From: Sphingorhabdus sp. EL138
GTDB lineage: Bacteria; Pseudomonadota; Alphaproteobacteria; Sphingomonadales; Sphingomonadaceae
NCBI RefSeq assembly: GCF_945882965.1
Contig: NZ_CAMCWY010000001.1
Span: 1-64,000, forward strand
Reading direction: 5' to 3'
Length of the DNA: 64,000 nt
Under the pieces are notes generated by a model. That model was not told the origin of the DNA and searched no databases. It saw only the letters and a program-made list of their open reading frames with translations. Below, one piece after another: positions 62,729-64,000 of this stretch (positions are counted from its first letter, which is position 1; each line of letters begins with the position of its first letter). The position numbers were made by a program, and so were the translations under genes.

Positions 62729-64000
62729 ATGCTTGATTTTCCACGTTGGCGCATATGGATGCTCAACATTGTGCTGATTGTCGGGATAGCCTTTGCTATT
62801 CCAAGCTTGTTGCCATCGCAAATGCGCGCGCAGCTTGCGCAATTTGTGCCCACATCCACTATCAATCTGGGTCTCGATCTTGCTGGTGGTAGTCATATCT
62901 TGCTTGAGGCGGACACGTCGCAATTATCAGAGGCCCGGCTTGAAGCGTTGGAGGACAGTGTCCGTAATGCTATGCGCCGTGCCAATCCGCAAATTGCGAT
63001 CGCTGATGTCTCGCGCAGTCAAGGTCAATTAAGCTTTAACGTCACCGACATATCAAAGGTTGATGCTGCTCGTGAAGTTATTTTGCCGCTCATCAGCAAT
63101 AGTTTGGGTGCGCGGGATTGGAATCTCGGCGTAAACATCGGCAACCGAATTATTCTGTCACCGGCAAGCTCTGGCGATGAAACTGCGCTTGACCAAGCGA
63201 TGGACACGGCCAAGGACGTCATTGACCGCCGGATTAACGCGCTTGGCACGCTTGAGCCGACGATCATTCGTCAAGGTCAGAACCGCATCGTTGTTCAGGT
63301 TCCGGGATTGGATGATCCAGAGGCGTTGAAGGCGCTGATCGGTAAAACCGCAAAGCTTGAATTCAAGCTGGTTGATGAACAGGCTGATCCCGACCAAACC
63401 GCGCAGGGCAAGGCCCGTGTTGGTAGCCAAGTTCTGCCCTATCCCGACAATCCCACTGGTCTGCCGAACATCGCCGTGCGCCGCTTGGGCGGTATATCCG
63501 GGGACAAATTGGTCAAGGCCGACCCGACATTTGACTCGCAGACCAATGAGCCTGCCGTCACCATCCAGTTCGATTCCGAGGGCGGTCAAAGATTTGCCCG
63601 CATGACTCAGCAAAATGTGAACAAATTGTTCGCGATTGTGCTCGATGGCCAAGTCATCTCCGCGCCGCAAATTCGGGAACCGATCTTTGGCGGCGTATCG
63701 CAGATTTCGGGCAGCTTTACGACCGAAAGTGCCAATGCGCTCTCGATCTCGCTCCGCTCTGGCGCATTGCCGGTTGACCTGACGATTGTTGAGGAACGTT
63801 CAGTTGGGCCCGACCTTGGTGCGGACTCCATCCGCCGTGGGGTTTTGGCTGCGGTCATTGGTACAACCGCCATTCTTGTGCTCATGTTCCTCGTTTACGG
63901 ACGCTTTGGCATGTATGCCAATGTTGCTTTGGTCATCAACGTGTTGATGATTTTGGGCGTTATGTCCTTTGCCAATGCGACATTGACCTTGCCGGGAATT
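62729..64000 (+). CDS. secD: protein translocase subunit SecD (3' end beyond the window)
   Basis: A subunit of the SecDF complex that pulls proteins out across the membrane using the proton gradient. The visible 424 codons show LDFPRWRIWMLNIVLIVGIAFAIPSL as the first membrane helix, GLDLAGGSHILLEAD in the P1 region, then the P1 beta domains (RRINALGTLEPTIIRQGQNRIVVQVPG, SGSFTTESANALSISLRSGALP) and the next transmembrane part VLAAVIGTTAILVLMFLVYGRFGMYAN. The reading frame is intact up to the edge; the remaining membrane segments, and secF, are outside. The start ATG at 62729 follows yajC. Confidence 0.96.
   Translation, partial: MLDFPRWRIWMLNIVLIVGIAFAIPSLLPSQMRAQLAQFVPTSTINLGLDLAGGSHILLEADTSQLSEARLEALEDSVRNAMRRANPQIAIADVSRSQGQLSFNVTDISKVDAAREVILPLISNSLGARDWNLGVNIGNRIILSPASSGDETALDQAMDTAKDVIDRRINALGTLEPTIIRQGQNRIVVQVPGLDDPEALKALIGKTAKLEFKLVDEQADPDQTAQGKARVGSQVLPYPDNPTGLPNIAVRRLGGISGDKLVKADPTFDSQTNEPAVTIQFDSEGGQRFARMTQQNVNKLFAIVLDGQVISAPQIREPIFGGVSQISGSFTTESANALSISLRSGALPVDLTIVEERSVGPDLGADSIRRGVLAAVIGTTAILVLMFLVYGRFGMYANVALVINVLMILGVMSFANATLTLPGI

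Overview
The window is chromosomal DNA of an alphaproteobacterium, most likely a member of the Sphingomonadales (Sphingomonadaceae-like). Pointers are the atpHAGDC order with an Ala/Lys/Pro-rich N-terminal extension on AtpD, the rpmH-rnpA-yidD-yidC cluster, the cobA/DUF2849/cysI/DUF934/cysH assimilation operon, a close match to the alphaproteobacterial heat-shock promoter before dnaK, and many short palindromic repeats between genes. The genus cannot be fixed from the sequence alone. Coding density is high, and no stretch over 300 bases lacks a gene or a recognisable gene remnant.

Layout. 1-2.2 kb: yidC (cut by the window edge), yidD, rnpA, rpmH. 2.4-3.3 kb: a small membrane protein and a thioesterase. 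3.3-7.2 kb: sulfate/sulfite reduction and siroheme operon, all minus strand. 7.3-14.4 kb: selO, a glycosyltransferase, a nitronate monooxygenase-like flavoprotein, amtB, a 2-hydroxyacid dehydrogenase, an SH3 protein. 14.4-19.6 kb: F1 ATP synthase operon. 19.8-31.6 kb: dienelactone hydrolase, ogt, truA-fmt, recR, def, LppC lipoprotein, rsmI-yraN-gshB-dedA, xerC, hemW, rdgB, rph. 31.7-39.1 kb: heat-shock genes hrcA, grpE, dnaK, dnaJ, interrupted by a MATE exporter, an HExxH protein and a PCuAC-like copper protein. 39.2-55.8 kb: patatin-like lipase, radA, cvpA, an IscU-like protein, a Kef antiporter, aroB-aroK, a large exported protein, xerD, accA, an M48 protease, mutT, a methyltransferase, a frameshifted comF, grxC, DUF1178.

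55.9-62.2 kb is the only accessory stretch. It starts at tRNA-Arg(CCT), is visibly more AT-rich, and carries five poorly characterised genes, an AlpA-type regulator and the C-terminal half of a tyrosine integrase with an in-frame amber codon. The integrase fragment is joined at about 59,915 to a gamma-glutamyltransferase gene that has also lost its N-terminal half. Both lost their 5' ends at one point, which looks like a deletion scar that also removed one end of the island. A second remnant, a decayed phage lysis cassette (lysin and holin), lies before tRNA-Pro(GGG). The window ends in yajC and secD (cut by the edge).

The signals I find most worth a second look are: (i) a palindromic repeat family beginning TAG(G/C)GTCAGGACC whose first three bases are the stop codon of four separate genes; (ii) the tRNA-Arg island, with unknown genes and a deletion scar; (iii) nonsense codons, mostly TAG, in the integrase, lysin and holin; (iv) three single-base contractions of A or T runs, one in comF and two in the gamma-glutamyltransferase gene. 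I did not find a clearly new biological system. The island genes are the best place to look for one.
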